This document shows, in pieces, positions 1-9,100 of a stretch of DNA of 13,705 nt (the first letter of the stretch is position 1; each line of letters opens with the position of its first letter). The notes beneath the pieces are model-generated. The model did not search any database, was not told the origin of the DNA, and was given only the letters and a program-made list of their open reading frames with translations. Position numbers and translations under genes: made by a program. The DNA is from Pigoraptor vietnamica (lineage: Eukaryota; Opisthokonta; Filasterea), in NCBI GenBank assembly GCA_943704525.1, contig CALSCQ010001450.1, positions 1 through 13,705 of the forward strand, read 5' to 3'.

Positions 1-56
1 CCCACACACACACACACTGCACACACGTACAACACACACTACACACGCGTACACCA
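1..56. repeat. CA-rich tract at the left edge, in hexosaminidase intron 5
   Basis: A degenerate CA repeat lies downstream of the last visible donor (GTGCGT at 61-56, minus strand). The following exon is outside the window. Confidence 0.7.
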
Positions 57-61
57 CGCAC

Positions 62-1258
62 CTGCTGCCACGTGACGTCGAGGTGGTCGAGGTACCAGTG
101 CTGCGAGTCGCTGAGAATGCCGCGATAGCCCGCGGCGACAATCTTGGCGAGAGTGGCGTGGTCCAGCCACACGTGGATGATCGTGCGGGGATCGAGCTTG
201 CCCGTTGCGCCGAAGTTCAGGAAGACCTCCTCCCAGTGGACGGGCGACGCGCCGTTCGCAATCGCCGCCTTTTGCGCGCGGAGCACGGCGTAGAGGTCTG
301 TGGAGGCGAAGAGCGGCACGGTGAGCGCACGACAACTTTGTCACGTGCAAAGTCATCCTAGATTATAGACGGTTCTCCATCCACTGCACGACACACAGAG
401 GAGGTCATAGGTGCCGTACTGAAGTGCAGCAATCGGCCGTGCCCCAAACGCACACACGCAACAGGGCGGCTGGCACACGGACACCCACAGGCCTCGGACG
501 CGTCGGTGAAGTTCAACTGCTTGAGCCAGCTCGCAATGTGGGGCTCCTGGTTCCAGCAGTCCAGGCCGACCTGCAAGGGCCAAGGCGAAGAGCAAGGCGT
601 GAGAAGGGGACGACTAAAGAGGGAAAACACAAACAAGCAAATAAACACACGACGAATGAAGAGGGATAGCACAAACGAAAAAGAAAAGAAAAGAAAAGAA
701 AAGAAAAGAAAAGAAAGAAAAGAAAAGAAAAGAAAAGGCTCCGACCCCCACCTCGTCACCGCCCAGGTGCATAAACTCAAACTTGAAGGGGCTGTCAGGC
801 TGTCCAATGAAGTCCTTGATAACGCCCTCAACCTGAAATGGAGCCATAGCGTGAGCGCACGGCGATTGATAAAAGAGCGGCAAAGCAGAAAACCGTCTCT
901 CATAGAAGCGAATGACGGACCAGAGTCCACTTCCTTCGTAACAGAAACGGCACAGCGTCGCACAGGAACGCAACAAGGACACGCACCATCTCGTACGTCT
1001 CGGGGTGGCTGGGGTCGAGGCCGGGCGTGTTCCACGTCTGGCAAGCGGGCAGCGACGAGCTAAGGCAGTAGGGAGCATAGCCAGCGCAGAAGCCGCGCGT
1101 GTGGCCGGGGAAATCGACCTGCGGAGGCACGGTGCATGAGACAACGTGCACCACCACACGCAGGCATGCTGGGACGCCGCACACGACCATCACACAAACA
1201 CTCATCCCACACACACACACACACACGCACACACACATACACACACACACACGCACAC

Positions 1259-1290
<32 letters not shown>

Positions 1291-2466
1291 GACGCACACA
1301 CGCACCCACGCACAGTACATTATAATAAACCGGAAGCGCACGTGACGCACCTCAGGCATCACCATGACGCCGCGGTCGCGCGCGTACTCGACGACCGTGC
1401 GGAGGTCCTCCACAGTGTACCGCTCGTACACGCTGTAAGCCCCCTCCCACAGCTTCGGGTACGAGGGCACCTCGACGGGGAACGAGGGGTCGTCAATGAT
1501 GTGCCAGTGGAGCACGTTGAGCTTCGCAAACGCCATGGCATCGACGTAAGAGAGCAGGTGGCGCACGGGAATAAAGTGGCGAGACGTGTCCGTAAGCAGC
1601 CCGCGGTACTGGAAGCGCGGCGCGTCCTTGATCGACCACGGCGCGCCGAGGATCTCGTACTGCCGCGACGTGTAATTGAAGTGCACGAGCTGGCTGAACG
1701 TCTCGAGTCCGCGCAGGGCGCCCGTCGCCGTCGCCGCGTCGAGGCGCGCGGGGGAACCGTCGGCGGGAATGGACAGGCTGTACGACTCATCCGTCTCCAG
1801 CGTCTGGACATTGTTGGGCTCCTTCACCGTCACGATGAGGGCGGCGAGCGACCCGGTGTCGTCCTGCACTCTTTTCGTCAGCGGGCGATCGAAGATAAGG
1901 TTCGTGTAGCGCTCAAAAGCCGCGGTGAGGATGCGAGACTCTGCCGAAAACTCAAAGCGAAAGCTCGGCGCGGGCGTGACACGGAGCGTACGGTCGCCGC
2001 GGGTGAACTGCGCCGGCATGGGGACGACGGGGATCAAAGGGTCCGGGTCGTACGTCCCGACCTTGGGCTCGGTGAGCGTTGCCGCGGGGGTATCGGCATG
2101 GCACTGGGGGAAGACGGCGCCGTGGTGCTTGTGTCCGTGGAACGACCCAAACCAGTTCATCCAGGTGTGAAGGAACCCGTCGTGGTGTGTGCCGGCGCAC
2201 TGCTGCTGGCGGTTACCATGCGCAAACTGGAAGGCGTCGTGCATTCCGCGCGGGTAACCAAACCCAAAGCCCGCGACAAAGATGGTGAGCGTGAAGCAGA
2301 AAAGCACGAGCGGCACGGCACACCGGCGCATCAGCACGCCGCAGCACGTCTGGCGGCGCGCCGGAGCAACCCCGGCCGTGGGAAGAAGCAGCACGCCGTC
2401 GTCCGCGCAGTCGTCGTACGAGGGCGGCTTTTCCGCGCCCGAAAACACCTTCACACGCAGCGCCAT
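62..2466 (-). CDS. Beta-N-acetylhexosaminidase (GH20, HEXA/HEXB type), membrane-anchored, 3' end off the window
   Basis: Predicted to remove terminal beta-linked GlcNAc/GalNAc from glycoconjugates in the lysosome or on the lumenal/extracellular side. Coding exons on the minus strand: 2466-1351, 1118-987, 832-752, 570-489 and 297-62. All junctions are in phase. A further donor, GTGCGT, starts at 61, so the C-terminus lies outside; 549 codons are visible. The start is the first in-frame ATG, in a strong context (GCCATGG), about 80 bp below a TATA box. Residues 1-48 form a cytosolic-type tail with PPSY (14-17) and DDGVLL (22-27). Residues 49-71 are a hydrophobic signal anchor preceded by MRR. 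Residues about 83-122 are a His-rich stem. The GH20 N-terminal domain follows, then RGLLTDTSRH (288-297, substrate-binding Arg), LHWHIIDDPSFP (from 319), DFPGHT, and HLGGDE with the catalytic Asp442-Glu443 at the end of exon 3. TIIHVW and WYLDHLD lie in exon 5. Most family members have a cleavable signal peptide, so the anchor is unusual. The family call is very secure; the exact cellular location is inferred. Confidence 0.95.
677..737. repeat. (AAAAG)n microsatellite in hexosaminidase intron 3
   Basis: About a dozen AAAAG units, with one AAAG interruption near 713. On the gene's sense strand it is a TTTTC polypyrimidine tract, and it begins only about 15 bp after the donor at 751. Confidence 0.93.
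1208..1310. repeat. (CA)n microsatellite in hexosaminidase intron 1
   Basis: About 100 bp of CA dinucleotides with CGCA and ATA interruptions. It lies within the 232-bp intron between 1350 (donor GTGCGT) and 1119 (acceptor CCGCAG). On the sense (minus) strand it is a GT tract. Confidence 0.92.
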
Positions 2467-2544
2467 GGCCCTTGCAATTCGCCGCCGCTTCAATACAGCA
2501 GGAGAAGAAGGGGAATGTGGGGGTGTGGCAGCTGTTTCTGAAAG

Positions 2545-2552
2545 CTTATATA
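2545..2552 (-). promoter_or_regulatory. TATA box of the hexosaminidase gene
   Basis: The minus strand reads TATATAAG here, about 80 bp upstream of the ATG at 2466. This would give a transcript start near 2515-2520 and a short 5' UTR of about 50 nt. It also argues against translation from the in-frame GTG further upstream at 2574. Confidence 0.6.
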
Positions 2553-2574
2553 GGGGCAATCTGGATGCCGTCAC

Positions 2575-2602
2575 TCACACACACACACACACACACACAC
2601 AC
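2575..2602. repeat. (CA)n microsatellite in the divergent promoter
   Basis: A pure CA dinucleotide run of about 14 units sits just upstream of the hexosaminidase TATA box, followed by CGCGCAC. Alternating purine-pyrimidine DNA of this kind can adopt Z-form, which is an inference here. Confidence 0.85.
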
Positions 2603-2694
2603 GCGCACATCTGTGGGTTTGCGGTAACTTGTTGGAATCTACCACCCCGGATGAATGTCTTGTGATCGTGTCCGGACATTGACGAAGTTTCGTT

Positions 2695-2706
2695 GATCAC
2701 GTGATC
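2695..2706. promoter_or_regulatory. Palindromic CACGTG (E-box/CLEAR-like) element
   Basis: The sequence GATCACGTGATC is a perfect 12-bp palindrome centred on CACGTG, 163 bp upstream of the kinase ATG and 229 bp upstream of the hexosaminidase ATG. The TCACGTGA core is a classic bHLH/bHLH-ZIP or Cbf1-type site. Binding here is not shown. Confidence 0.45.
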
Positions 2707-2868
2707 GGATGGCGCCACGAATTCAAATTTCCTTCAGCACACTGTTCTGCTTGGTTACACTTTCTGCTCCATCGGACGCAATCGTGCGAAACGGCGCGAA
2801 TCTTCCTCTCCATCGCAATTATTGTGCTCGTCTCGTTAACCGTCTGCGCGCTATCCACGCGTGCGACA

Positions 2869-5773
2869 ATGGCGAAGGTGCGGCGCCCCTCTGGAAAGGA
2901 GAACGCCGACGTTAACGAGGCAGTGCCCGAAATGCACCGATCGACCGCGAAGCGCGCTCGCAGCGACAAGGTGGACAGCACCAACGTGTACGACCTCTCC
3001 AAGGAAGAGGGCGTGCGACGTTCGTCTCGTGCGCGGAAGGCCGTTGTGTATGATCTCACTGGTGACGACGACGAAGAAGTTGCCGAAGCGCGCCCAGCGA
3101 AGCGTCGCCGTGTCTCGACGCCCGCGAAAGTTAACCCTGGCGCGGATCACCAGGACGTCTGCGAGGCACCCGCTGTTGCGTCGCCAGTGAAGGCGACGAA
3201 GAAGACGACGCCCGCGAAGTCTGCGTCGAAGGCTCCGGCTGCGAAAGCCATGTCGAAAGCCGCGCCCAAAACCAAAAAGGCGACTGCCCCGGCGTCGCTT
3301 CCGAAGGGGATGGCGCTTGTGGACGCCTTCAAGAAGGAGTGGGTGCTGGGAGAGTCCGTTGGCAAGGGCGGCTTTGGAGAAGTGTTTCTCGGTGGGTGTA
3401 CGTGTCGCGTATGTGCTGGTAACTGTTCCCCCTGCGTCAGTGGTTGTTCTTCGTGAGTCTGCGTCATATAATTTGGCTACTGTCCCCGCTGTGTGTGCGT
3501 GTGTTGGTCTTTGCAGCAGTTCTAATGGGCTGACAAACGAGCATCACTCTACGTTGCAGCCGCGCCGAAGGGCACCCCGGTGTCGAGTGCGACTGCGCGC
3601 CACGTGATCAAAGTCGTATCCGCGCACGCAACTTTCATGCGCACTTGCACACACTTGCACACACACATCACACGCTCGCGCCACACACACACACACGCAC
3701 ACACACACACACACACACATCACACGCTCGTGCCACACACACACACACGCACACACACATATCACACATCACACGCTCGCGCCACACACACACACACGCA
3801 CACACACACATACACACACACACATCACACGCTCGCGCCACACACACACACACGCACACACACACACACACACGCACACATCACACGCTCGCGCCACACA
3901 CACACACACACACACACATATCACACATCACACGCTCGCGCCACACACACACACACACGCACACACACACACACACACACACATCACACGCTCGCGCCAC
4001 ACACATACACACACACACACACTTGCGCGCTTGCGCACCCATTCACACACGCAACAACACACTCAACACACTAACACACAGTATTTTTTGCGCCTCTTCA
4101 TCAATAATCGGTTTGCGCTCACTTCGTTCTGCGCCACCTTCCCGCTTCTCTGTTGCCGGCCTTGACCTGTCACGTGACGTCCTTCGACCCACAGGAGCCC
4201 GTCACCAAGAACGCCAATCCGATGGACATTGAGACGCGATTTTACATGAACGCGGGGAGGAAGGAAGAGGGTGTGTGGGACTGCGCGAAAGCTCGCCTGC
4301 ACGCGTCGACAACCTTGCGCGTGCGCGTGCGCGTGCGATCTCAGCCTGCTTCAGCGCCATTCGAATGTGCTCACAGCACAAACTCGACTGACGCACCCTC
4401 GTATTGCATCGCAGTGCAAGCCTTTGTGCGGCAACACGCAGAGATCAAGCACGTGGGCATCCCGACGTACTACAGCTTCGGCCAGGCGTCCGTCGGCACA
4501 CAGAAGTACACGTTCCTCGTGCTTGAGCGCCTCAGTGCGCCGCTCAACACGCTCTTCGAGCAGTGTGGCGAGCGGTTCACGCCCAAGACGGTCAACACGC
4601 TGGCCGTGCAGTTGGTTGGTGCCATTGGGATGGAACGGAGTGCGTGCGTGGGTGCGTGCGTGCAAGTGTGCATGGTTGGTCTCGAAATGCATCTTACAGC
4701 AACATCTCCCTCTGACCTTATCTTGCGCAGATCGATACGCTCCAGTACATCCACTCCAAGTCGTTCACCTACGGCGACATCAAGGGCTCTAACGTGATGA
4801 TGGGCGCAGGGGCCGACGCATCACACGCCTACTTCGTCGACTTTGGTCTCGTCAGCATGTACCGCTTCCAGAGCTCAGGCCACATTGCGTACCGCGAGGC
4901 GCCGGGGAAGGGCGACGGCACGACGGAATACATGTCGGTGGACGCGCACAAGGGCGCGGGTGCGTGCGTGTGTGTGTGTGGACACTCGCATCTTTTCTAT
5001 GGATGTTGTGGTTGTGCTTTTGACTTGAGTGATTGTAATTGGTGGACGCGCACAAGGGCGCGGGTGCATGAGTCTGCGGGCACTCGTCCGTGCACCTCGC
5101 ATTCTCGTCTAGTTGTGGTTAGGTCGCGATTGATTGCGGCTGTTTATTTGTGGGGTTGTGTGGGCTGCGGATGTTTTTGTTCTTCTCTTGACGAAATTGT
5201 TTATTCTTGGGCTGCTTTTTCGCACAGAGATCTCTCGCCGCGGGGACATTGAGTCGCTCGGGTACCTCCTGCTCCGGTGGTACCGCGGCGCCCTTCCGTG
5301 GGGTGACGTGGGAGACAAGGGGCGCGTGCTTGCGATGAAGGCGGAGCTCTCGCGCTCCGTCAAGGCCACTCTTGCGTCGTACTTCCCCAAGGCGCAGTTC
5401 CCCGAGGGACACCCGGGTGAGTCGCGGATGCCACGTGCTCTGTCATGAGTTGGCCGAGTGCGCGAACTACTGAGCTGCGAGGACACACAGCGCCCGAACG
5501 AAACTAGGATAAGAATGATTACGCAGTCCATGGAAGACGCCTTCTGCGCATCGGCGAACTCCATGTGTGGACTTTCCGAACTTCCGTGCTTCCGATCCCT
5601 TCACAACTGGCTGATCTTGCATCACCCGCGCAGCTGAACTCGAGACGCTCTTCACGCACGCCTTTGGGCTCGGCTTTGCTGACGAGCCCGACTACGCCAA
5701 GCTGCGCGCGGCGTTTGTGGACGGCCTCAAGCGCCGCAAGGTCAAGGCGGACGGCAAGTACGACTGGTCCTGA
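2869..5773 (+). CDS. VRK-like (vaccinia-related kinase family) protein kinase with long basic N-terminal tail
   Basis: Predicted nuclear Ser/Thr kinase of the CK1/VRK clan. Exons: 2869-3391, 3560-3615, 4195-4270, 4415-4614, 4731-4959, 5228-5416 and 5634-5773 (TGA at 5771), giving 470 residues. The start is the first in-frame ATG, context ACAATGG. The tail (1-150) has a KEN tripeptide (10-12), VVYDLT followed by GDDDEE (59-70), a KRRR cluster, and histone-H1-like Lys/Ala-rich sequence with S/T-P-x-K motifs. Kinase landmarks: Gly loop GKGGFGEV (165-172), VIKV with Lys192, alpha-C Glu206 in ETRFY, catalytic loop YGDIKGSN (Asp301, Lys303, Asn306), DFG (322-324), and SRRGDIESLGY, which is typical of VRKs. 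The exon 4-5 join gives exactly the VRK1 spacing before YIH. Oddities: Tyr299 replaces the His of the VRK HGD motif, and it has DFG rather than DYG. Animal VRKs phosphorylate histone H3 and BAF; the substrate here is unknown. TTBK/CK1 relatives are less likely because of the VRK-specific motifs. Confidence 0.93.
3646..4078. repeat. Compound CA minisatellite: 7 copies of a GC-containing core in CA arrays
   Basis: A core reading CACGCTCGCGCC recurs with CACGCTCG starting at 3671, 3723, 3772, 3828, 3884, 3931 and 3987, so spacings are 52, 49, 56, 56, 47 and 56 bp. The second copy has CTCGTGCC. The filler between cores is (CA)n with occasional CGCA or ATAT interruptions, so the unit is a minisatellite that probably grew by unequal exchange or slippage on a CA tract. 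It lies wholly within an intron. Confidence 0.9.
4169..4178. promoter_or_regulatory. GTCACGTGAC palindrome in intron 2
   Basis: An exact 10-bp match to the form known in animals as the CLEAR element (TFEB/TFE3). It lies just before the acceptor of VRK intron 2. CACGTG is frequent across this window, so this may be chance or part of a genome-wide abundance. Confidence 0.25.
4937..5067 (+). repeat. Direct duplication of the end of VRK exon 5 and its donor inside intron 5
   Basis: The 27 bases at 4937-4963 (last 23 bases of exon 5 plus the first bases of the donor) are repeated exactly at 5041-5067, 104 bp downstream inside intron 5. Sequence after each copy is only loosely similar (shared CACTCG, CTCGCAT and GTTGTGGTT patches). 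This suggests an older tandem duplication of about 104 bp whose exonic part stayed identical. The second copy offers a duplicate donor (GGTGCATG). Confidence 0.85.
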
Positions 5774-6102
5774 GTGCGAGTGCGCCCACTTCGGAGGGGC
5801 GTTGGGCCGAGAAGCCGCGTGTGCGAGCGTCGCGTGCGTGCGTTTGCGCTGCGTTGCAAATTCAGGTTCCATCCTAGTGATCTATTTTGTTACGAATGCG
5901 TCCGGGACTGTCGGCACACGATCGCAAAATAGAAGAGCAGAGTGACTCTTCAGTGGTTGTCAACGGACGCAAAAGACGCACGCAGCAACGCAACAACTCA
6001 GCGCAAAAACCCAAAACGCCGCAAAGCGACAACACGGCAATCTCCGACACTCTCCGCCGTCCACATCTAAAGGGACCTATAGCAGCCCCATTGACCGAGT
6101 CC
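5774..6102. other. Convergent 3' spacer between the kinase and transporter genes
   Basis: 329 bp between two stop codons that face each other; it should hold both 3' UTRs and polyadenylation sites. I see no AATAAA on either strand and no repeat or RNA gene. There is only a weak hairpin-capable stretch around 5932-5951. Confidence 0.6.
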
Positions 6103-9100
6103 TCAGTCCAGGAGGTTGACGAGGGGAACGACCTTGAATTCGTACGACGCGCCCGTCTCCTTCCCATACACCTGCGCGCCCGTCACCGCCCCATGGTGGA
6201 GGTCGCGGTCCTCGCAGCCGATCACCGCATCGCTCACCGTGTCGAAAAAGTAGAGCGTCCCAACGCTCTCCAAAAACGCGACGTTTTGGAGCATTCGGAT
6301 CACGTGCGGTTTGGCCCCCGCAATGCAAAACGCGACGTCACGCGACACAAACTCGACGAGAAGGTCCCGCAGCACGTCGATCCCCGCCACGTCAATGTCG
6401 TTCACGCACGACATGTCAAAAACGAACGAGCGGAGTGTCTCGGGCCCTCGCATGCGGTTGGGGTCGTAGTCCGGATCGGAGCTTGCCGCACTCGCGCGCG
6501 TCGGAACGCGGACTTCCAGCGACGACAGCATCGATCCCTCCGACGATTGCGCTGGCTGCGGCTGTGCAGACCTGCGCTTCGCCAGGGCCGCGAACGGGTC
6601 CTCGCCCGCCGCCTCCCCTCCGTCGCCCTCGCCTGCAAACGGGTTCGTCTGCTGCGGCTCAGGTGCAAATGGATTCGCGCCCTGCTGTGCGTCGCCGCCG
6701 TCGGCAAAGGGGTTGTTGGACGCCGCACCGCCCCCGACCTGCACGACGGCCGGCCCCGCCGCGCTTTCCGAGGGACCTGCCTCCTCCGCACCCTCGTCAA
6801 TCGCATACGCAGAGTGGCTCGCGCGGCTGTCCTCAGCGACCATGTCGGCGCCAAAGAGCGATTCGTCGTCGTCCGAGAGGCCGTCCTGGTCCTCCAGGAG
6901 CTCCCCCGGGTTGCGCGTGTACCCCTTGCGGCCGCGCTTCTTCCCTATAAAGTCGCTGAACCTGCGCATCTTGTCTCCCACGGGATTGCCGTTGCTCTTC
7001 CGCTTCGGCGGCGCGCCCGGCTGCCCCTGCTCGGCCTGCGCGCCGCCCGCAGAGCCATCTGCCGCACCTCCCTCGGCCTGGCTCATCGCACGCGACGAGG
7101 CACGTGACCGCAGCCCACCCCGCACCTCCCACGACGACACGTGCGGGTCCCAGTCCTCCATGAGCGTCCGGTACTCAAATTCGTACGCATACCCGACGTC
7201 GTGCACGCGCCGCTGCGCGCCCTGCGTGGAGATGCCGAGGGCGTCGAGATTCAGCGAGTCGGACGAGAGCGAGCGCGTGAAGCGGCCGCGCTCGATCTTG
7301 AAGATCGAATCGCGCACATACGCGGCGTTGGAGAACAGAAGGGCCTCCTGGACCTGGAAGACGAGAACACCCCGCGGCTGCCGTGCTTCGCGAAACTCGG
7401 CCAGGGGCACAAAGGCGAAGGGACGATCGGGGTGGCGACCCAGGACGGCCATCCGGGGCAGCGCGAGCCAGTACAGGCGGATGAGCAGGTTGATGCCCAG
7501 GCCAAAGAGGATGCCGTACTGCGATTGAGAGCAAGAAACACGTGTCAGGGTGCGCGTGTAACACCACGGGCGACAGAGCGCAAGCGGAGGCATCTGTCCC
7601 GGTGGCGTGAGGTTCAAGATAAAGTTGATGGGATGAGGGCGAGTGCGTTGTCTGGAAACAGCCACGAGTCTGAGGGTACCATAACGATGAGTGTGGTCCA
7701 TGCGAGTCCAATAACACAGCGCAAATGCATGCCTCTGTGTGAGCCATACAACACCGCCATTCACCTGGATGCCAGCGAAGAGCGTCACGAAGAAGCACAC
7801 CGTGAACGTGAGGAGGTCCCACACTGCCGCGAGAGAGCGAGCGTACATCAGTCAGCGCCATAAGACACAAGCAATTGTTATCCCTGAGCAATTCCAAGCA
7901 CCCACCGTTCACGCGCCAGAGGTAGATGAACATTTGCACGTCGATCTTCATCACGACGGATGCGATAATCACCGCCGCAATCGCAGCCTCGGGAATAAAC
8001 TGGAACGCATTCGTCATCGTGTAAGCTGCAATCACCACAAGCGTCCCCGTAACAATGCCGTTCGCGGGCGTGCGAGAGCCCGACATCGCGTTGACAGCAG
8101 TGCTGGAGAGAGAAGGGGTGGAAGAGCGGTAAGTGACAACGCTCGGACGCGCTCGCACTTCAGCGAGTCAGACATGAACAGCGCCAAAAAGCGGCACACG
8201 AACGCGAATGTTGCAAACGGAACACAAAGGCGGCGAATGCATCTTCTCTTTCAAACGCACGCTGTGCTCACCGGGAGAAGCTGCCCGTGGTGGGGTACGA
8301 GTGGAAGAAGGAACCGAGGATCGAGCACATGCCGAGCGCAATGAGCTCCTGGTTCGCCTCCACGCGAAAGCGGTAGTCCGTGCGCTTGGCTGCGTGCGCC
8401 AGCGACACGGGCGGTTATCATAGTGCGGTAGGGAATAAGTGCGGAACAAAAAGGACTAGCATGAATTATAGAGCGTGCCCATGGACTGAGGAGGAGAAGC
8501 GCTGCAGTGGATACGTCGCGGGCGTATGGGACCACTCGCACATTCGCACATAACCCACCGAATGTCTTGGCGATCGCAAGGCTCTCGAGGTAACCAACGA
8601 GCGCAAGGACAAAGCCGCCGACCCAAAACTCCTGCAGAACGGCGATGCCACGTCAAGCTACGCTCCAACTGACGCATACGTCACACGGACTCGTGCACGC
8701 GGCACGCAAACACGAATGCCATATCACAATGCGCGCTGTCTGGCTCCGCATAAGCAATAGGCGACCAAACATGACTAAGAAAACGTGTGAAAAGACAACA
8801 AGGGGCGGCATGTGCCGAATGCGCACCTCGAACTTGTTCCCGGTCAACGGCGGTGCCGAGGGCGACGCAAGGCCCCTCTTCAGATGGCCGAGCACGGTGA
8901 GCGGGCTCGTGTCCTCGCTCCAGTCGTAGCTGACCTTGGCCACAATAACCGAGATGATGCATGCGATGAGGATGACGAGCGAGTTCCTGCTGGTGCACAC
9001 GAGCCACAGGACCTTGTTCGTGTCGCCGTACTTCGACAGGAGCACCTTCATACCGAGCAGCATGCAGAGGCAGAAGAGCGCCAGCAGCGTGTCCTGCCAC

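Larger units (their letters stand above)
2467..2868. promoter_or_regulatory. Divergent promoter region between hexosaminidase and VRK-like kinase
   Basis: This 402-bp gene-free stretch separates two divergently read start codons. It holds the minus-strand TATA box (2545-2552), a pure CA run (2575-2602) and a 12-bp palindrome with a CACGTG core (2695-2706). No plus-strand TATA box is obvious for the kinase. The frame ahead of the kinase ATG is open, but it lacks an ATG. Confidence 0.6.
3616..4194 (+). other. Large intron 2 of the VRK-like gene
   Basis: This 579-bp intron, with donor GTATCC and acceptor CCCACAG, is by far the longest in the gene. It contains the CA-based minisatellite and, 16 bp before exon 3, a perfect GTCACGTGAC palindrome. 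No coding or RNA gene is seen in it. The long Thr/His reading frames across it come from the CA repeats. Confidence 0.85.

Noticed and set aside
1099-2541. 480-codon plus-strand reading frame opposite the hexosaminidase
   Set aside because: It runs through the antisense of exon 1 and the CA repeat. The product is Arg/His-rich with no family signal, whereas the minus strand encodes a clear GH20 enzyme.
2701-2868. Upstream extension of the kinase frame with a hydrophobic signal-like segment
   Set aside because: The frame is open but has no ATG, only a GTG. The ATG at 2869 has a strong context and starts a nuclear-type basic tail.
3660-4010. Regularly spaced core repeats resembling a CRISPR array
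   Set aside because: The spacers are themselves CA repeats, spacing is uneven (47-56 bp), and the whole tract lies in a eukaryotic intron between two kinase exons.
5932-5951. Hairpin GAAGAG...CTCTTC in the convergent spacer as a terminator
   Set aside because: The arms are only 6 bp with no downstream signal, and eukaryotic genes do not use such terminators.
6103-6126. Clathrin-box or PDZ ligand at the transporter C-terminus (PLVNLLD)
   Set aside because: It does not fit the L-hydrophobic-x-hydrophobic-acidic spacing or a standard PDZ class.
5887-7107. 406-codon plus-strand frame opposite the transporter's last exon
   Set aside because: It is an Arg/Ala-rich shadow of the STAS exon in GC-rich DNA, with no recognisable domain.
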